Below are positions 1 through 9,601 of a DNA stretch of 64,000 nucleotides, one piece after another. This DNA comes from Synechococcus sp. C9 (GTDB lineage Bacteria > Cyanobacteriota > Cyanobacteriia > Gloeomargaritales > Gloeomargaritaceae), in NCBI RefSeq assembly GCF_022984075.1, contig NZ_JALAAD010000001.1, positions 2,026,455 through 2,090,454 of the forward strand. The letters run 5' to 3'. Below the pieces are notes generated by a model. It was not told where the DNA came from. It saw only the letters and a program-made list of their open reading frames with translations, and made no database searches. The position numbers and the translations under genes were made by a program. Each line of letters opens with the position of its first letter. Position 1 is the first letter of the stretch.

Positions 1-25
1 GCCATAATTGCGCCTCAAAAAACAT
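1..25 (-). CDS. start of an unidentified gene, cut by the window edge
   Basis: On the minus strand an ATG at 25 is preceded by a strong Shine-Dalgarno (AGGAGG, complement of 33-38) at about 7 nt spacing. The frame MFFEAQLW stays open to the edge. It lies 68 bp downstream of the antenna gene and in the same direction, so it may be co-transcribed. It does not look like the start of flavodoxin (isiB), which often follows isiA. Only eight codons are visible and no function is assigned. Confidence 0.4.
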
Positions 26-93
26 GATAAAGTCCTCCTCTCTTGGCAATGGATATTTATTTTTCTGGACAGATTGCTTCTCGATGCATTGAC

Positions 94-1122
94 TCACACT
101 TGCATGGAATTTAAGGCTCGTTCCACCCGCCGAAAATCAAACCCCAATGCCCGTAAAGCGTGCCACAAATGACCTTGTAAAAAGAAAAAGGCTAGGAAAA
201 AATGGGCATTTGCTAACCATGACCGGGATGTATAGGTACCGTAGGGCAATTTCACCGTGTCGGCAAAATAGGGCGTAATCCCCAATTTGACCTCTAAAAC
301 CGAACCATAAAATTCCGGCGGATAGGCAAACGTATTCACCGCACAAAAATAGGCGGCGACGAACCCCGCTAACGCAATGCCCCCAAGGGAATAGGACAAA
401 ATCGCTTCGCCGGAGAATAACAAAACCCTTCTTGCCCAGTTCAATGGCGGCACTAAAATATGCCAAATTCCCCCGGCAATTAACAGAATGCCGACAAAAA
501 TATGCCCCCCCACTAAATCCTCTAAATTATCCAAGCTGGCGAAGTGGGTTTGATAGCCATAAATGACCAGGGGATTGAGCGTCGGTTGGGTCACCAAACG
601 CACGGTTTGGGTAGCGGCATCGTACAAACCACCCCACCAGCAGGCTTTTGCTACTAAGAGTAATGCCCCCATGCCCAAAAATAATAAATGATGCCCCAAA
701 ATGATGCCCAATTGTTGCGGATTCTCCCACTCAAAATGGAAGCGTTTGGCAAACCCGGTGGCATTTTTCAAGTCCTCCGGGGCTTTGAACGTGTGAAACA
801 AGGCGCCTGCCCCCAGCACCGCCGAAGAAATCAGATGCACCGCCCCGACCACAAAGTAGGGATAGGTATCCGCAATTTGCCCGCCTTGACCAACCCCCAA
901 CCCCAAGGTGGCGAGATGGGGCAAAAGAATCAACCCCTGTTCCCCCATTGGCTGGGCGGGATTAAAGCGAGAAATTTCAAATAAGGTAAAGGCTCCCGCC
1001 CAAAAGGTAATCAACGCCGCTTGGGCAGTATGGGCGGCAATAAATAAACCGGATTTATCAGCAAAACGGGCATTTCCCGCCCACCAGCCATAGGTCACTT
1101 CCGGCTCACCATAGGTTTGCAT
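94..1122 (-). CDS. pcb: chlorophyll-binding antenna protein of the Pcb/IsiA (CP43') family
   Basis: 342 residues, the usual length for the family, with six hydrophobic helices and the conserved opening [17 protein letters not shown]. Family hallmarks include [27 protein letters not shown] and the C-terminal block [27 protein letters not shown]; the helix histidines are the expected chlorophyll ligands. It should be a thylakoid-membrane chlorophyll a antenna around photosystem I or II. It lacks the large lumenal loop of true CP43. The internal sequence looks to me closer to Pcb-type proteins than to classical IsiA, but the two intergrade. A Fur-box-like palindrome about 160 bp upstream would fit induction by iron starvation. 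Confidence 0.9.
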   Translation of the reverse strand: MQTYGEPEVTYGWWAGNARFADKSGLFIAAHTAQAALITFWAGAFTLFEISRFNPAQPMGEQGLILLPHLATLGLGVGQGGQIADTYPYFVVGAVHLISSAVLGAGALFHTFKAPEDLKNATGFAKRFHFEWENPQQLGIILGHHLLFLGMGALLLVAKACWWGGLYDAATQTVRLVTQPTLNPLVIYGYQTHFASLDNLEDLVGGHIFVGILLIAGGIWHILVPPLNWARRVLLFSGEAILSYSLGGIALAGFVAAYFCAVNTFAYPPEFYGSVLEVKLGITPYFADTVKLPYGTYTSRSWLANAHFFLAFFFLQGHLWHALRALGFDFRRVERALNSMQV

Positions 1123-1278
1123 CGCAGGTACTCCTTAGCCAAACAACAGGTCAATAACAACCGGGTTAGAGGCACCCCTAAACCCTCAAGCCTAGGCATA
1201 ATCGGACTTTTCGGACTGGGTGACCTTTGGTTATTAAGATTAAATCTCAACAACAACCCAAGACCTACCCTAACACAG

Positions 1279-1301
1279 TTAATGAGAATTTAAGTCATTA
1301 A
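1279..1301. promoter_or_regulatory. Fur-box-like palindrome upstream of the antenna gene
   Basis: Perfect 7-bp arms TTAATGA (1279-1285) and TCATTAA (1295-1301) flank a 9-bp AT-rich centre. AATGA...TCATT resembles the arms of the Fur box. It lies in the 223-bp gap upstream of the minus-strand antenna gene, whose relatives are Fur-repressed. Regulation is inferred. Confidence 0.4.
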
Positions 1302-1345
1302 TTTCGTTAAGTAATGTGAAGATTATGGTGAGCGGGGGATGGGAT

Positions 1346-2716
1346 TCACGCACAGTCCGCCTGGGCTTTTGCCAGAGCCGTTCGCACCTGGGCAAATCCG
1401 GTTCCCCCCAGACTATTGCGCCGAGCCACCACCTCCTGCGGGGTAATCGCCTGGTAAATATCCTCAGCAAATTGGGGGTGAAATCCTTGCCATTCCGCCA
1501 GGGTTAAATCCTTGAGTAAACGCCCGGAATTCACGCAAAATTTTACGATTTGCCCGGTGATTTGATAGGCGGAACGGAAGGGCACGCCCTTGGTAGTTAA
1601 ATAATCAGCCACATCCGTTGCGTTGCTTAAATCCGACTCCACCGCTTGCGCCAGCCGCTGCTTTTGAAAAACGATTCCCTCCTGCCAGACAATGGTCATA
1701 GCGGCTAAACAGGTTTTGAGGGTTTTTACCGTATCAAATACTGCTTCTTTGTCCTCTTGCAGGTCTTTATTGTACGCCAAGGGCAAGCCTTTTAGAATCA
1801 CCAATAGGGCTTGTAAATGCCCAAAAACCCGCCCGGTTTTCCCCCGCACCAATTCCGGCACATCGGGATTTTTTTTCTGGGGCATCATGCTGGAGCCGGT
1901 GGCGCAACTGTCCCGCCATTGGATAAAACCAAATTCCTGGGAAGACCAGAGAATTAACTCTTCAGACATCCGGCTTAAATGCACCAAAATTAAACTTGCC
2001 GTCGTTAAAAATTCCACCACAAAATCCCGGTCGCTCACCGCATCCAAACTATTGGCGCATACCCCCTGAAAGCCCAACAATTCCGCCGTATATTCCCGGT
2101 CAATGGGAAAAGTGGTTCCCGCCAACGCCCCCGCTCCCAAAGGGGAAATGTTCACCCGTTGTCGGATTTCCTGGAGGCGGATTTTGTCCCGCTGAAACAT
2201 TTCAAAATAAGCCAAAAGATGATGCGCTAAACTCACCGGTTGCGCCCGCTGTAAGTGGGTATAGCCGGGGATCAGGGTTTCCACGTGTGCCGCCGCCACC
2301 CCACACAAAACCTGTTGGAACCGCCGCAGTTGTTCCGTCACGTCATCAATAGCTTCCCGCAGGTACAAACGCAAATCCGTCGCCACCTGGTCGTTGCGGG
2401 AACGGGCGGTGTGGAGTTTTTTGCCCACCTCCCCCACCAATTCGGTCAGACGGCGTTCCACGGCAAAATGCACATCCTCCCCCTGGGCGGGAAAGGTGCC
2501 CTGCTCGTACTCCCGTAGAATCTGCGCCAACCCCTGCACCAACTGCTCCCCTTCCTCCGGGGTAATAATGCCCTGGCGTGCCAACATCCGGGCGTGCGCC
2601 TGGGAACCCCGCACATCCACCGGCAGGAGCGCCAAATCAAAGCCGATGCTGGCATTGAACGCCTCAATCGTCGGATGCAAGGGCGAATCAAACCGCTGAC
2701 TCCAGGGCTGGCTCAT
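1346..2716 (-). CDS. argH: argininosuccinate lyase
   Basis: 456 residues, typical length. It splits argininosuccinate into arginine and fumarate, the last step of arginine synthesis, in the cytosol. The superfamily signature loop [12 protein letters not shown] carries the catalytic serine. Further support comes from [19 protein letters not shown] and the TxxQ/H-containing segment [16 protein letters not shown]. The start at 2716 overlaps the stop of the upstream shell-protein gene by 4 bp (ATGA), so the two are probably translationally coupled, an unusual pairing. Confidence 0.98.
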   Translation of the reverse strand: MSQPWSQRFDSPLHPTIEAFNASIGFDLALLPVDVRGSQAHARMLARQGIITPEEGEQLVQGLAQILREYEQGTFPAQGEDVHFAVERRLTELVGEVGKKLHTARSRNDQVATDLRLYLREAIDDVTEQLRRFQQVLCGVAAAHVETLIPGYTHLQRAQPVSLAHHLLAYFEMFQRDKIRLQEIRQRVNISPLGAGALAGTTFPIDREYTAELLGFQGVCANSLDAVSDRDFVVEFLTTASLILVHLSRMSEELILWSSQEFGFIQWRDSCATGSSMMPQKKNPDVPELVRGKTGRVFGHLQALLVILKGLPLAYNKDLQEDKEAVFDTVKTLKTCLAAMTIVWQEGIVFQKQRLAQAVESDLSNATDVADYLTTKGVPFRSAYQITGQIVKFCVNSGRLLKDLTLAEWQGFHPQFAEDIYQAITPQEVVARRNSLGGTGFAQVRTALAKAQADCA

Positions 2717-3042
2717 ACCCGGAACCGTTCCACCGCCGGGCGGTAGGCAATGGGTAACACCCGCTCCAAATTGGGATGGGGACGGGGAATGATGTGATAG
2801 GAAAGCAGGAGGGTTTTCTCCTTGGGTTGGTTGTAGGGCAGTACCTTTTTCGCCGCCTCCACCCCAGCCGCCACCGCCATTTTCACCTCGGAGACATCCC
2901 CTCGCACGATCACCGTCATGTAGGCACCGCTCACCCGTTCGCAGTACACCAGGGTCACCCGCCCCGCCTTCACCATCACGTCCGCCACCGCCAGGGTCGG
3001 GGGTGTCCCCAAAACCTCAACCATTCCCAAGGCTACCGACAT
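2713..3042 (-). CDS. ccmK: CcmK-type carboxysome shell protein (BMC-H), divergent paralogue
   Basis: 109 residues, one BMC domain. The start is placed at [12 protein letters not shown] by alignment with CcmK proteins; an upstream in-frame ATG would add 18 unrelated residues. The core [11 protein letters not shown] and the ending [16 protein letters not shown] are classical CcmK. Two features are unusual. The pore-loop stretch that reads KIGSG in CcmK1/K2 reads ERVSG here, and about five extra residues (PYNQPKEK) precede the last strand. It should be a hexameric shell tile, probably a minor paralogue (CcmK3-K6 kind). It stands alone with argH, away from any visible ccm operon. Confidence 0.9.
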   Translation of the reverse strand: MSVALGMVEVLGTPPTLAVADVMVKAGRVTLVYCERVSGAYMTVIVRGDVSEVKMAVAAGVEAAKKVLPYNQPKEKTLLLSYHIIPRPHPNLERVLPIAYRPAVERFRV

Positions 3043-3246
3043 AGTTCCCCAAAGCTCACTGGAGGCATTATCGCCTGGGAAGCTTAGCCAACGCAAATCC
3101 CCACGCCCTTGCCCGCCGTTGAATAGTTTACAATCATTCGCAACAAATCCAGCTTGTTGCCAATTTATATTTTTTTTAGTAAGGTATTAGGTAGGGATGA
3201 CCATATCCAAAAGTCCAGTAAATCAGTAGCACAATTAGGTATTCCT

Positions 3247-3771
3247 ATGGCACTGTATGATGCCGCTGACCTGCGCTCCGAGTTACATCAAATTGGTTGT
3301 CGTTTGACCCCCCAACGGGAAAAAATTCTCAAATTTTTCCAGAATTTACCCCAGGGCAATCATCTGAGTGCGGAAGACCTGTACCATGCCCTTGGTCAGC
3401 GGGGGGAAAATATTAGCCTGTCCACGATTTATCGCAGTTTGAAATTGATGGCACGGATGGGGTTATTGCGGGAATTGGAACTGGCGGAAGGGCATAAACA
3501 TTACGAACTCAACCAGCCCTACCCGCACCATCACCACCATTTGGTCTGTGTGCAATGCAACCGCACCATTGAATTTACCAATACGTCCATTCTCAAAACC
3601 GGCATCAAACAGGCGGAAAAAGAGGGTTTACATTTACTGGATTGTCAGTTGACCATCCATGCCATTTGTCCCGAAGCCCTGCGCCGGGGCTGGCCCTCCC
3701 TGCTCCCTGCCCACTGGGTCTGCCCCCGCACCTTAAACGGCACGGTCACTGGGGTGATCACCGAAAGTTAA
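3247..3771 (+). CDS. Fur-family transcriptional regulator, PerR/FurC-like
   Basis: 174 residues from the ATG at 3247; a longer frame from 3154 adds residues not typical of the family. The winged-helix part contains RLTPQREKIL and SLSTIYRSLKLMARMGLL. The metal-binding part has the histidine run HHHHH followed by CVQC. A second Cys pair is not a tight CxxC: CPEA is followed 19 residues later by WVC, which I believe occurs in cyanobacterial PerR-like members. It probably senses peroxide or metal and represses target promoters. Its stop overlaps the convergent VTT gene stop by 4 bp. Confidence 0.9.
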   Translation: MALYDAADLRSELHQIGCRLTPQREKILKFFQNLPQGNHLSAEDLYHALGQRGENISLSTIYRSLKLMARMGLLRELELAEGHKHYELNQPYPHHHHHLVCVQCNRTIEFTNTSILKTGIKQAEKEGLHLLDCQLTIHAICPEALRRGWPSLLPAHWVCPRTLNGTVTGVITES

Positions 3772-4355
3772 ATCCCCACCAGCCAATTCAATATGCCACT
3801 GCCCAAGTAAATATAAAAACCCACAATTGTGAACGCACTGAAACTCAAGGCGATGGCAAAATCCCGATAGGGAATGCGGGTCAAGCCCAGGGCATAACTG
3901 ACAATATCTTGTGATAAGTGCATCACCAAAAACATATAAAAAATGCTGTGGTGTGCCTGCAAATCCTGAAACCAGCGGTCGAGGGTTTCCACCTGCTGTG
4001 CCCCCACCAACCGGGTGACGAGCCGCCGCCCCCAGCACCGCCCCAGCCAAAAATTCACACTGCATCCCAACAGGGTCGCCACCACACTCAGGACAAACGC
4101 CAGATTTTGTCCAAACAATGTCCCCCCCACCACGTACAGGGAACTGCCGCTCAAGGGAGCCAGGATCAGACTGCCCGCCGAGAGGAAGATAAACACCAAC
4201 CAGGAAAAGATGCCAAACTGCGCCAGCCACGCCTGCACCGGTGCCACCCCCCCCAGCCAGCGCAAGACGATGACCGCCAGGGCATAAAACCCGACGACGA
4301 CCAGGAGCGCCCCAAGAATGCGGGAGCGTACCGTTACCTTTGGCTCACCCACCAT
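3768..4355 (-). CDS. TVP38/TMEM64 (VTT domain) membrane protein
   Basis: 195 residues from the ATG at 4355 (MVGEPKVTVRSR). There are about five hydrophobic segments, and the VTT signature lies around GGTLFGQNLAFVLSVVATLLG with NFWLGRCWGRR after it. The DedA/VTT superfamily acts in lipid scrambling or undecaprenyl-phosphate and polyisoprenoid handling in the inner membrane; the substrate here is unknown. It is the last gene of the overlapping minus-strand run ycf23-aminotransferase-protease-VTT, overlapping the protease gene by 11 bp. Confidence 0.85.
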   Translation of the reverse strand: MVGEPKVTVRSRILGALLVVVGFYALAVIVLRWLGGVAPVQAWLAQFGIFSWLVFIFLSAGSLILAPLSGSSLYVVGGTLFGQNLAFVLSVVATLLGCSVNFWLGRCWGRRLVTRLVGAQQVETLDRWFQDLQAHHSIFYMFLVMHLSQDIVSYALGLTRIPYRDFAIALSFSAFTIVGFYIYLGSGILNWLVGI

Positions 4356-5787
4356 GTCCCAGCACCAGCAGTGCCACCAGCGACCCCCCATTCCACAGGC
4401 TATGCAACACAATGGGTGCCCACAGCCCCCGCTGACGAGTATAAACAAAACCTAAAAGGATGCCCAGCACCGTCAGGGGCAGTAGGTCCGCCACACTCAG
4501 ATGCGCCAGGGCAAACACCAACCCACTCACCACCACCGCCCCCCCCACCGGCAAATTCCGGGTTAACGAAGGCAGGAGAAACCCCCGAAAAATCGTTTCC
4601 TCAAATAGGGGTGCCAAGACCACGATCACCAAGGCAAAAATCCCCACCACCCAGGGGTCTTGGGTCTGTGCCAACAGCGGGAGCAAAGGATTGCCACCCC
4701 CCCGCCCTTGCAAGAGGGATTGATTCACCCAGGAAGCGACAAACACCAGGGGTTGCGCCACCAGATAGCCCCCCACCGCCCACACCCACGTCCGCCCCCG
4801 CACCCGGAAGTCAAACCAGTGGCTGTCCAGGGGTTGATAGCTCCGCAAATTCGCCACCAAAATCCCCATCCCGGCGGCAATCAAGGTCGTGTAATTCACC
4901 AAAACGTACACCGCCTTGCCCAAGGGCGTTTGCACCCAGCCCCACCCACCCAACAGGCGCACCAGCAGGGGCACCCCCACCTGTCCCAAACCGAAAAAAG
5001 CCACAAACCACAGCACCATGACCTGGAGTACCACCTCCAGCCCCCAGGGCACCGACCACCCCGGCGGTTCCCCCCGCCCCAAGAGCGACTGCCGCCCCCG
5101 CAGTAGCCATTGCACCCCCAACGCCAGCAGTAAAATTGTCCCCAGGGTGCCCCCCACCACCGGCAGTCCCACCAACACCACCAGGCGATTCACCGCATCC
5201 GCCGCCCACTCCTGTTGTTCCTCCAGCAGAGCCATTTCCTCCGCCTGCCGTTGTTGTAAGCGGTACAAACGCAGTAAAGCCACCTGTTCAAACCAGCCGG
5301 ATAAATGCTCCGCCAACAGCACTTCCGCATTGGGGTAGATCAGTGCTGGTTCCCCCCACAACCCCTGCAACACCTGCGCCGTTTGCCCCAACGTTCCCTC
5401 CGGCTGACGTTGTACCACCTCCTGCCACGTCCTTTGCGCCTGCGCCACCTCCCCCCGTTTCACCCCCAAGCGCAGGTTCAACCCCAGCCATTGCGCCACC
5501 TGCCCCGGTTCTGTGGGGTCAAGGGCTTTTTGCCCCACCTGCTGTTGCCGCCGATAGGATTCTTCCGCCTGCACTAGGGTAGATTGGCGAAACCATTGGG
5601 GCAGTTCCCCACCGCCCTGCCAGACACTCGCCTGCAATTGTAAATCCACCGCCCGCAGTTGCAAAACATTCTGGGTCTGGGGCTGTTGCCAACTGTTCAG
5701 CAGGGACAAGCCCAGCAACGCCGTCACCAGCAGGGTCAAAAATGGCAACCACAACCGCCGCCACCGGGGGATGCCCACCTCCGTCAT
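4345..5787 (-). CDS. CPBP-family intramembrane glutamic protease with large N-terminal extension
   Basis: 480 residues. The C-terminal third carries the three Abi/CaaX (CPBP) motifs: EETIFRG (Glu-Glu and Arg), FALAH, and HSLWN. The N-terminal ~190 residues hold one membrane anchor and a Gln/Glu-rich helical stretch that probably lies outside the membrane core; several membrane helices follow. The family includes CaaX-like proteases and bacteriocin-immunity proteins; the substrate is unknown. It overlaps the upstream aminotransferase gene by ATGA. Confidence 0.9.
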   Translation of the reverse strand: MTEVGIPRWRRLWLPFLTLLVTALLGLSLLNSWQQPQTQNVLQLRAVDLQLQASVWQGGGELPQWFRQSTLVQAEESYRRQQQVGQKALDPTEPGQVAQWLGLNLRLGVKRGEVAQAQRTWQEVVQRQPEGTLGQTAQVLQGLWGEPALIYPNAEVLLAEHLSGWFEQVALLRLYRLQQRQAEEMALLEEQQEWAADAVNRLVVLVGLPVVGGTLGTILLLALGVQWLLRGRQSLLGRGEPPGWSVPWGLEVVLQVMVLWFVAFFGLGQVGVPLLVRLLGGWGWVQTPLGKAVYVLVNYTTLIAAGMGILVANLRSYQPLDSHWFDFRVRGRTWVWAVGGYLVAQPLVFVASWVNQSLLQGRGGGNPLLPLLAQTQDPWVVGIFALVIVVLAPLFEETIFRGFLLPSLTRNLPVGGAVVVSGLVFALAHLSVADLLPLTVLGILLGFVYTRQRGLWAPIVLHSLWNGGSLVALLVLGHGG

Positions 5788-6911
5788 AACCCGACTCCCC
5801 GCCGCACCGCCACCGCCACCTGCTCCTGCTCCCCTGGGGTCAACTCCGGGAACAAGGGCAGGGATAAAACCCGCTCACTCAGGGCGACCGCCTGGGGAAT
5901 AGCCGCTTTATCGTACTGTAAAAATTCATACACTGGTTGCAGGGGCAAGGGCATCGGGTAATACACGGCTGTACCAATTCCCGCCTGGTGCAATTTCGCC
6001 CGCAGGTCATCCCGCTTCAGGGTTCGATGGTTCCAAATCACCGTGTACTGGTTCCAACTATGACCGGGGCAATCTGGAGGGAGCACCAACCCCGGAATGT
6101 CCCCTAGCAATTCCTGATAATGGGCCGCCAACCGCCGCCTTCGGGTCAGCCATTGGGGTAAATAGGTCAATTTCGCCGTCAACAAAGCCGCCTGTAGGGC
6201 ATCCAAACGGCTGTTCACCCCCACCGTCACCGAACAGTACCGTTCCCGTTGCCCGTGATTTTTCAATTCCCGCAACCGTTGCGCCAACTGCGGGTCGTGG
6301 GTGGTCACCGCTCCCCCATCCCCCATCGCCCCCAGGTTTTTGGTGGGATAAAAGCTAAAACAGCCCAGGGTGCCCCAACTCCCCACCGGTCGCCCCTGCC
6401 AAGTACTGCCCGTCGCCTGGGCACAGTCCTCAATGATCGCCAAACCATGCGCCTGCGCCAACTGTTGCAACGCCGTCATATCCACCGGACGACCAAACAA
6501 ATGCACGGGCATCACCGCCTTGGTACGGGGGGTCAACCGTTGTTGCACCTGGGTTAAGTCTAAATTAAATGTCTCCGGCTCCACATCCACAAATACGGGC
6601 GTGGCTCCCGTCAAACTGATGGCTTCCGCCGTGGCAATGAACGAAAACGCCGAGGTAATGACCTCATCCCCTGCCCCGATGTGCAACGCCCGCAACGCCA
6701 GATACAGGGCATCCGTCCCGGAATTGCAACTGACGCAGTAGGGTACGCCAATGTAAGCCGCAAACGCCTGTTCAAACCGAGTAACGGCTTCCCCCCCGAT
6801 ATAGGCTCCCGTCGCCAATACTGCCTGGGCAATGGGGGTCAGCACATCCTGCAATTGTTGGTACTGGCGGGTGAGGTCAAACTGGGGGATGGCCGTTGCC
6901 ACAGGCATCAT
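5784..6911 (-). CDS. DegT/DnrJ/EryC1/StrS PLP-dependent sugar aminotransferase
   Basis: 375 residues from the ATG at 6911 (one codon later is equally possible). Family motifs are SCNSGTDALYLALRAL, the Asp/Gln region IEDCAQATGS, and the PLP lysine in SFYPTKNLGAMGDGGA. These enzymes usually transfer an amino group to a nucleotide-linked keto-sugar for cell-surface or antibiotic sugars. No other sugar genes are adjacent, so the substrate is unknown. The start overlaps the ycf23 stop and the stop overlaps the CPBP protease start (both ATGA). Confidence 0.93.
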   Translation of the reverse strand: MMPVATAIPQFDLTRQYQQLQDVLTPIAQAVLATGAYIGGEAVTRFEQAFAAYIGVPYCVSCNSGTDALYLALRALHIGAGDEVITSAFSFIATAEAISLTGATPVFVDVEPETFNLDLTQVQQRLTPRTKAVMPVHLFGRPVDMTALQQLAQAHGLAIIEDCAQATGSTWQGRPVGSWGTLGCFSFYPTKNLGAMGDGGAVTTHDPQLAQRLRELKNHGQRERYCSVTVGVNSRLDALQAALLTAKLTYLPQWLTRRRRLAAHYQELLGDIPGLVLPPDCPGHSWNQYTVIWNHRTLKRDDLRAKLHQAGIGTAVYYPMPLPLQPVYEFLQYDKAAIPQAVALSERVLSLPLFPELTPGEQEQVAVAVRRGVGL

Positions 6912-7651
6912 ACCACCGCCGTTGGCACCAGAGCTTCTACGATAGCCCGCACCGCCGCCGTCATGGCCCATTCGTCCTCCAGGCGATTGACCGCCCGGCC
7001 AATCCCGACCCCAGCCGCCCCCACCGCCTGCGCCATTGGCACTGTCACCACCGACAGCCCGGAAGCACACACCACCGGCACCGCCACCGCCCGCGCCAAA
7101 GTATAGGTAGCCGCCAAGGCCGGAGCCGCTTTTTCGATCAAGCCCAGCACCCCAGGGTTCTGCGGTTGCAGGCTGACACTCCCTTCCGTCTGCAACACAT
7201 CCGCCCCCAGGGCCACCAACCCCTGTGCCAATTCCGCCTGGGCATCCAGGGGCAGGGTATGGGGTACCGTCACCGCCAGGGGAATATCCGGTAACAGTTC
7301 CCGGGTGTGGATGGTCAACGCCCGTACCCGTGCCCCATCGAAGGTTTCCCCCTGGGCATAGAAGGGGTCAAAATTGCCCAACTCCACCATGTCCGCCCCC
7401 GCCGCCACACAGGCCGGTAACCGTTCCGGGTCAATGGTGGACACACACAGGGGCAGATGGGTCAATTCCCGGGCGAAACGCACCAAATCCGGGTCAGCGG
7501 CCAGGTCCACATAGCTCGCTCCCCCCCGGGTGGCCGCCCGTACCACCCGTCCCACCACCTGCGGGTCAAACTGGGTAATGCCGCTGATAATCTTCACCGC
7601 CCGTCTCTGGGCAAATACCGACCGCCATTGGGAAGAGAGTGCCATAATCAA
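6908..7651 (-). CDS. ycf23: Ycf23 / DUF561 TIM-barrel-like protein
   Basis: 247 residues. Segments such as AVKIISGITQFDPQVV, ASYVDLAADPDLV and GADMVELGNFDPFY match the DUF561 family, conserved in cyanobacteria and in red-algal plastids as ycf23. The fold is expected to be a (beta/alpha)8 barrel with a C-terminal phosphate-binding-like GVGIGRAVN. The biochemical role is not established. It is the first gene of a four-gene overlapping run and is divergent from the ABC exporter with only 55 bp between the starts. Confidence 0.85.
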   Translation of the reverse strand: MIMALSSQWRSVFAQRRAVKIISGITQFDPQVVGRVVRAATRGGASYVDLAADPDLVRFARELTHLPLCVSTIDPERLPACVAAGADMVELGNFDPFYAQGETFDGARVRALTIHTRELLPDIPLAVTVPHTLPLDAQAELAQGLVALGADVLQTEGSVSLQPQNPGVLGLIEKAAPALAATYTLARAVAVPVVCASGLSVVTVPMAQAVGAAGVGIGRAVNRLEDEWAMTAAVRAIVEALVPTAVV

Positions 7652-7706
7652 CCCACCACAAAATCACCCCATCCATCTTAACCCGTGCGGTTGTTACACT
7701 GGCAGT

Positions 7707-9461
7707 ATGGCCAAACCCCACCGCGGGCAACTCCGCAAACTGCTCAGCTATGTCCGACCCTACTGGCGGGCTGAACTGGTGGGCATTGGGGCGTTGGTGG
7801 TGGTCAATCTCCTGGGGGTGGGGATTCCCCTGGTACTGCGCCGAGCCATTAACCAATTGGAAACCAACCTCCAGCCGGGGGCGATTTTGGGCTATGGGTT
7901 TGGCATTATTGGCTTAGCCTCCTTGATGTGGCTGATTCGCATGGTGTCCCGCCTGGTGTTGTTTGGGGTGGGTCGCCAGGTGGAATTTGATTTGAAACAA
8001 AAACTCTTTGAGCATTTTCTGCGCTTAGACCAGCATTATTTCAGCCAACATCCGCCGGGGGAATTAATTAGCCGTGCCACCAGCGATGTGGATAATGTGC
8101 GCCGGTTGGTGGGGTTTTCGGTGCTGAGTTTGGTGAATACGGTTTTAGCCTATGGGTTCACCCTGCCGGTGATGCTGGGCATTAGTGTGCCCCTGACGTT
8201 AGCGGCTCTATCGGTTTATCCATTTTTATTTCTTTTGGTGTATGCCTTTGGGGATACCTTGCGGGCGCAACAGGCGCAGGTGCAGGAACGGTTGGCGGAA
8301 TTGAGCGACCTGATCCAAGAGGACATGAGCGGCATGGCGTTGATCAAAATCTATGCCCAGGAAGCGGTGGAGCAACGGGGATTTGCCCAGCTCAACCGGG
8401 AACTCCTCCAGGATAATCTCGCCCTCGCCCGCACCCGTAGTTTTTTGTTTCCCTTGTTTGGGGGCATTGCCAGTCTGAGCTTTTTGGTACTGCTCTGGCT
8501 GGGGAGTCAGGCGATGGAAGCCCAAATCCTGACCCTGGGCGGCTTTGTGGCACTTTTACTCTATGTGGAACGGCTGATCTTTCCCACGGCGTTGCTGGGG
8601 TTTACGATTACGGCACTGCAACGGGGCCAGGTGAGTATCGAGCGGGTGGAGGCACTGCTCCGGGAGGTGCCGCAAATCCAAAATGCCCCGACCGCCCAAC
8701 GCCTATCCCCAGTCCGGGGAGAATTAACCGTCCGGCATCTCACCTATACCTATCCTGGGCAAACCCAGCCCGCCTTGCGGGAGGTGAGTTTCTCCGTATC
8801 CCCAGGGGAAACCCTGGTGGTGGTCGGACCCGTGGGGGCGGGGAAAAGCACCCTCATCCAAGCCCTGTGTCGGCTACTGCCCATTGCGCCGGGGCAAGTG
8901 TTTCTCGACGGCTACGACATTACCCAGCTTGACCTGAGCGACCTGCGGCGGGGAATTGCCTACGTTCCCCAGGAAAGTTTTTTGTTTAGTGCCCCTCTGG
9001 CGGACAACATCCGTTACGGTGAACCGGAGGCGGACATGGGGCGGGTGGAAGGGGCGGCGGTTCAAGCCCAGATTCACGGGGAAATTCTCACCTTTCCGGC
9101 GCAGTACGAAACCCTGGTGGGGGAGCGGGGGATCACCCTTTCCGGCGGGCAACGGCAACGCACAGCCTTGGCACGGGGTCTGTTGGTATCCGCACCGGTA
9201 CTGCTGTTGGACGATGCCCTCGCCAGCGTGGACAGCCAGACTGCCCAGGGAATCATCCAGTCGATTACCGCCCTCGACCGCACCATCATCCTGGCGACCC
9301 ATCACTTGGGAATTGCCCCTTTAGCCGACCGGGTATTGGTTTTAGCCCAGGGGCGGGTGGTACAACAGGGCACCCATCGGGAACTGGTGCAACAACCGGG
9401 TTTGTATCAGGAACTCTGGCAGACCTACCAATTAGAAGAACAACAAAAACCCCTGGCCTAA
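7707..9461 (+). CDS. ABC exporter, fused membrane and ATPase domains (MsbA/MdlA-like half-transporter)
   Basis: 584 residues from the ATG at 7707 (MAKPHRGQLRKLL); an upstream extension covers the divergent promoter and is unlikely. The N-terminal six-helix type-I exporter domain spans about 20-310. The ATPase domain has Walker A GPVGAGKST, the signature LSGGQRQRTALARGLL, Walker B VLLLDDALASVD and a switch His in ILATHHLG. It probably works as a homodimer exporting a lipid, peptide or drug; the substrate cannot be told. Confidence 0.92.
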   Translation: MAKPHRGQLRKLLSYVRPYWRAELVGIGALVVVNLLGVGIPLVLRRAINQLETNLQPGAILGYGFGIIGLASLMWLIRMVSRLVLFGVGRQVEFDLKQKLFEHFLRLDQHYFSQHPPGELISRATSDVDNVRRLVGFSVLSLVNTVLAYGFTLPVMLGISVPLTLAALSVYPFLFLLVYAFGDTLRAQQAQVQERLAELSDLIQEDMSGMALIKIYAQEAVEQRGFAQLNRELLQDNLALARTRSFLFPLFGGIASLSFLVLLWLGSQAMEAQILTLGGFVALLLYVERLIFPTALLGFTITALQRGQVSIERVEALLREVPQIQNAPTAQRLSPVRGELTVRHLTYTYPGQTQPALREVSFSVSPGETLVVVGPVGAGKSTLIQALCRLLPIAPGQVFLDGYDITQLDLSDLRRGIAYVPQESFLFSAPLADNIRYGEPEADMGRVEGAAVQAQIHGEILTFPAQYETLVGERGITLSGGQRQRTALARGLLVSAPVLLLDDALASVDSQTAQGIIQSITALDRTIILATHHLGIAPLADRVLVLAQGRVVQQGTHRELVQQPGLYQELWQTYQLEEQQKPLA

Positions 9462-9601
9462 TTCATCCAAATTTCGCCAATAAGACGGGCAAAAAATCAA
9501 GACCGCCCCCTGTAGAACAAAGGTTTCTGGGTAATTCAACAAATTCAATTAACCTATTGGAAGTGGGATGTTCACCTACTCCACAGGTTGTTTCCACCCA
9601 A

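Noticed and set aside
3154-3246. Longer Fur-family protein starting at 3154
   Set aside because: Extra residues do not resemble the family; the ATG at 3247 gives the expected N-terminus.
3660-3771. Loss of the second CxxC metal site in the Fur-family regulator
   Set aside because: CPEA followed by a later WVC appears to be the normal layout in cyanobacterial PerR-like members, so I do not call it damage.
4460-5582. Long Pro-rich frames on the plus strand opposite the CPBP protease
   Set aside because: They are antisense shadows caused by GC-rich composition; the minus-strand protein has clear motifs.
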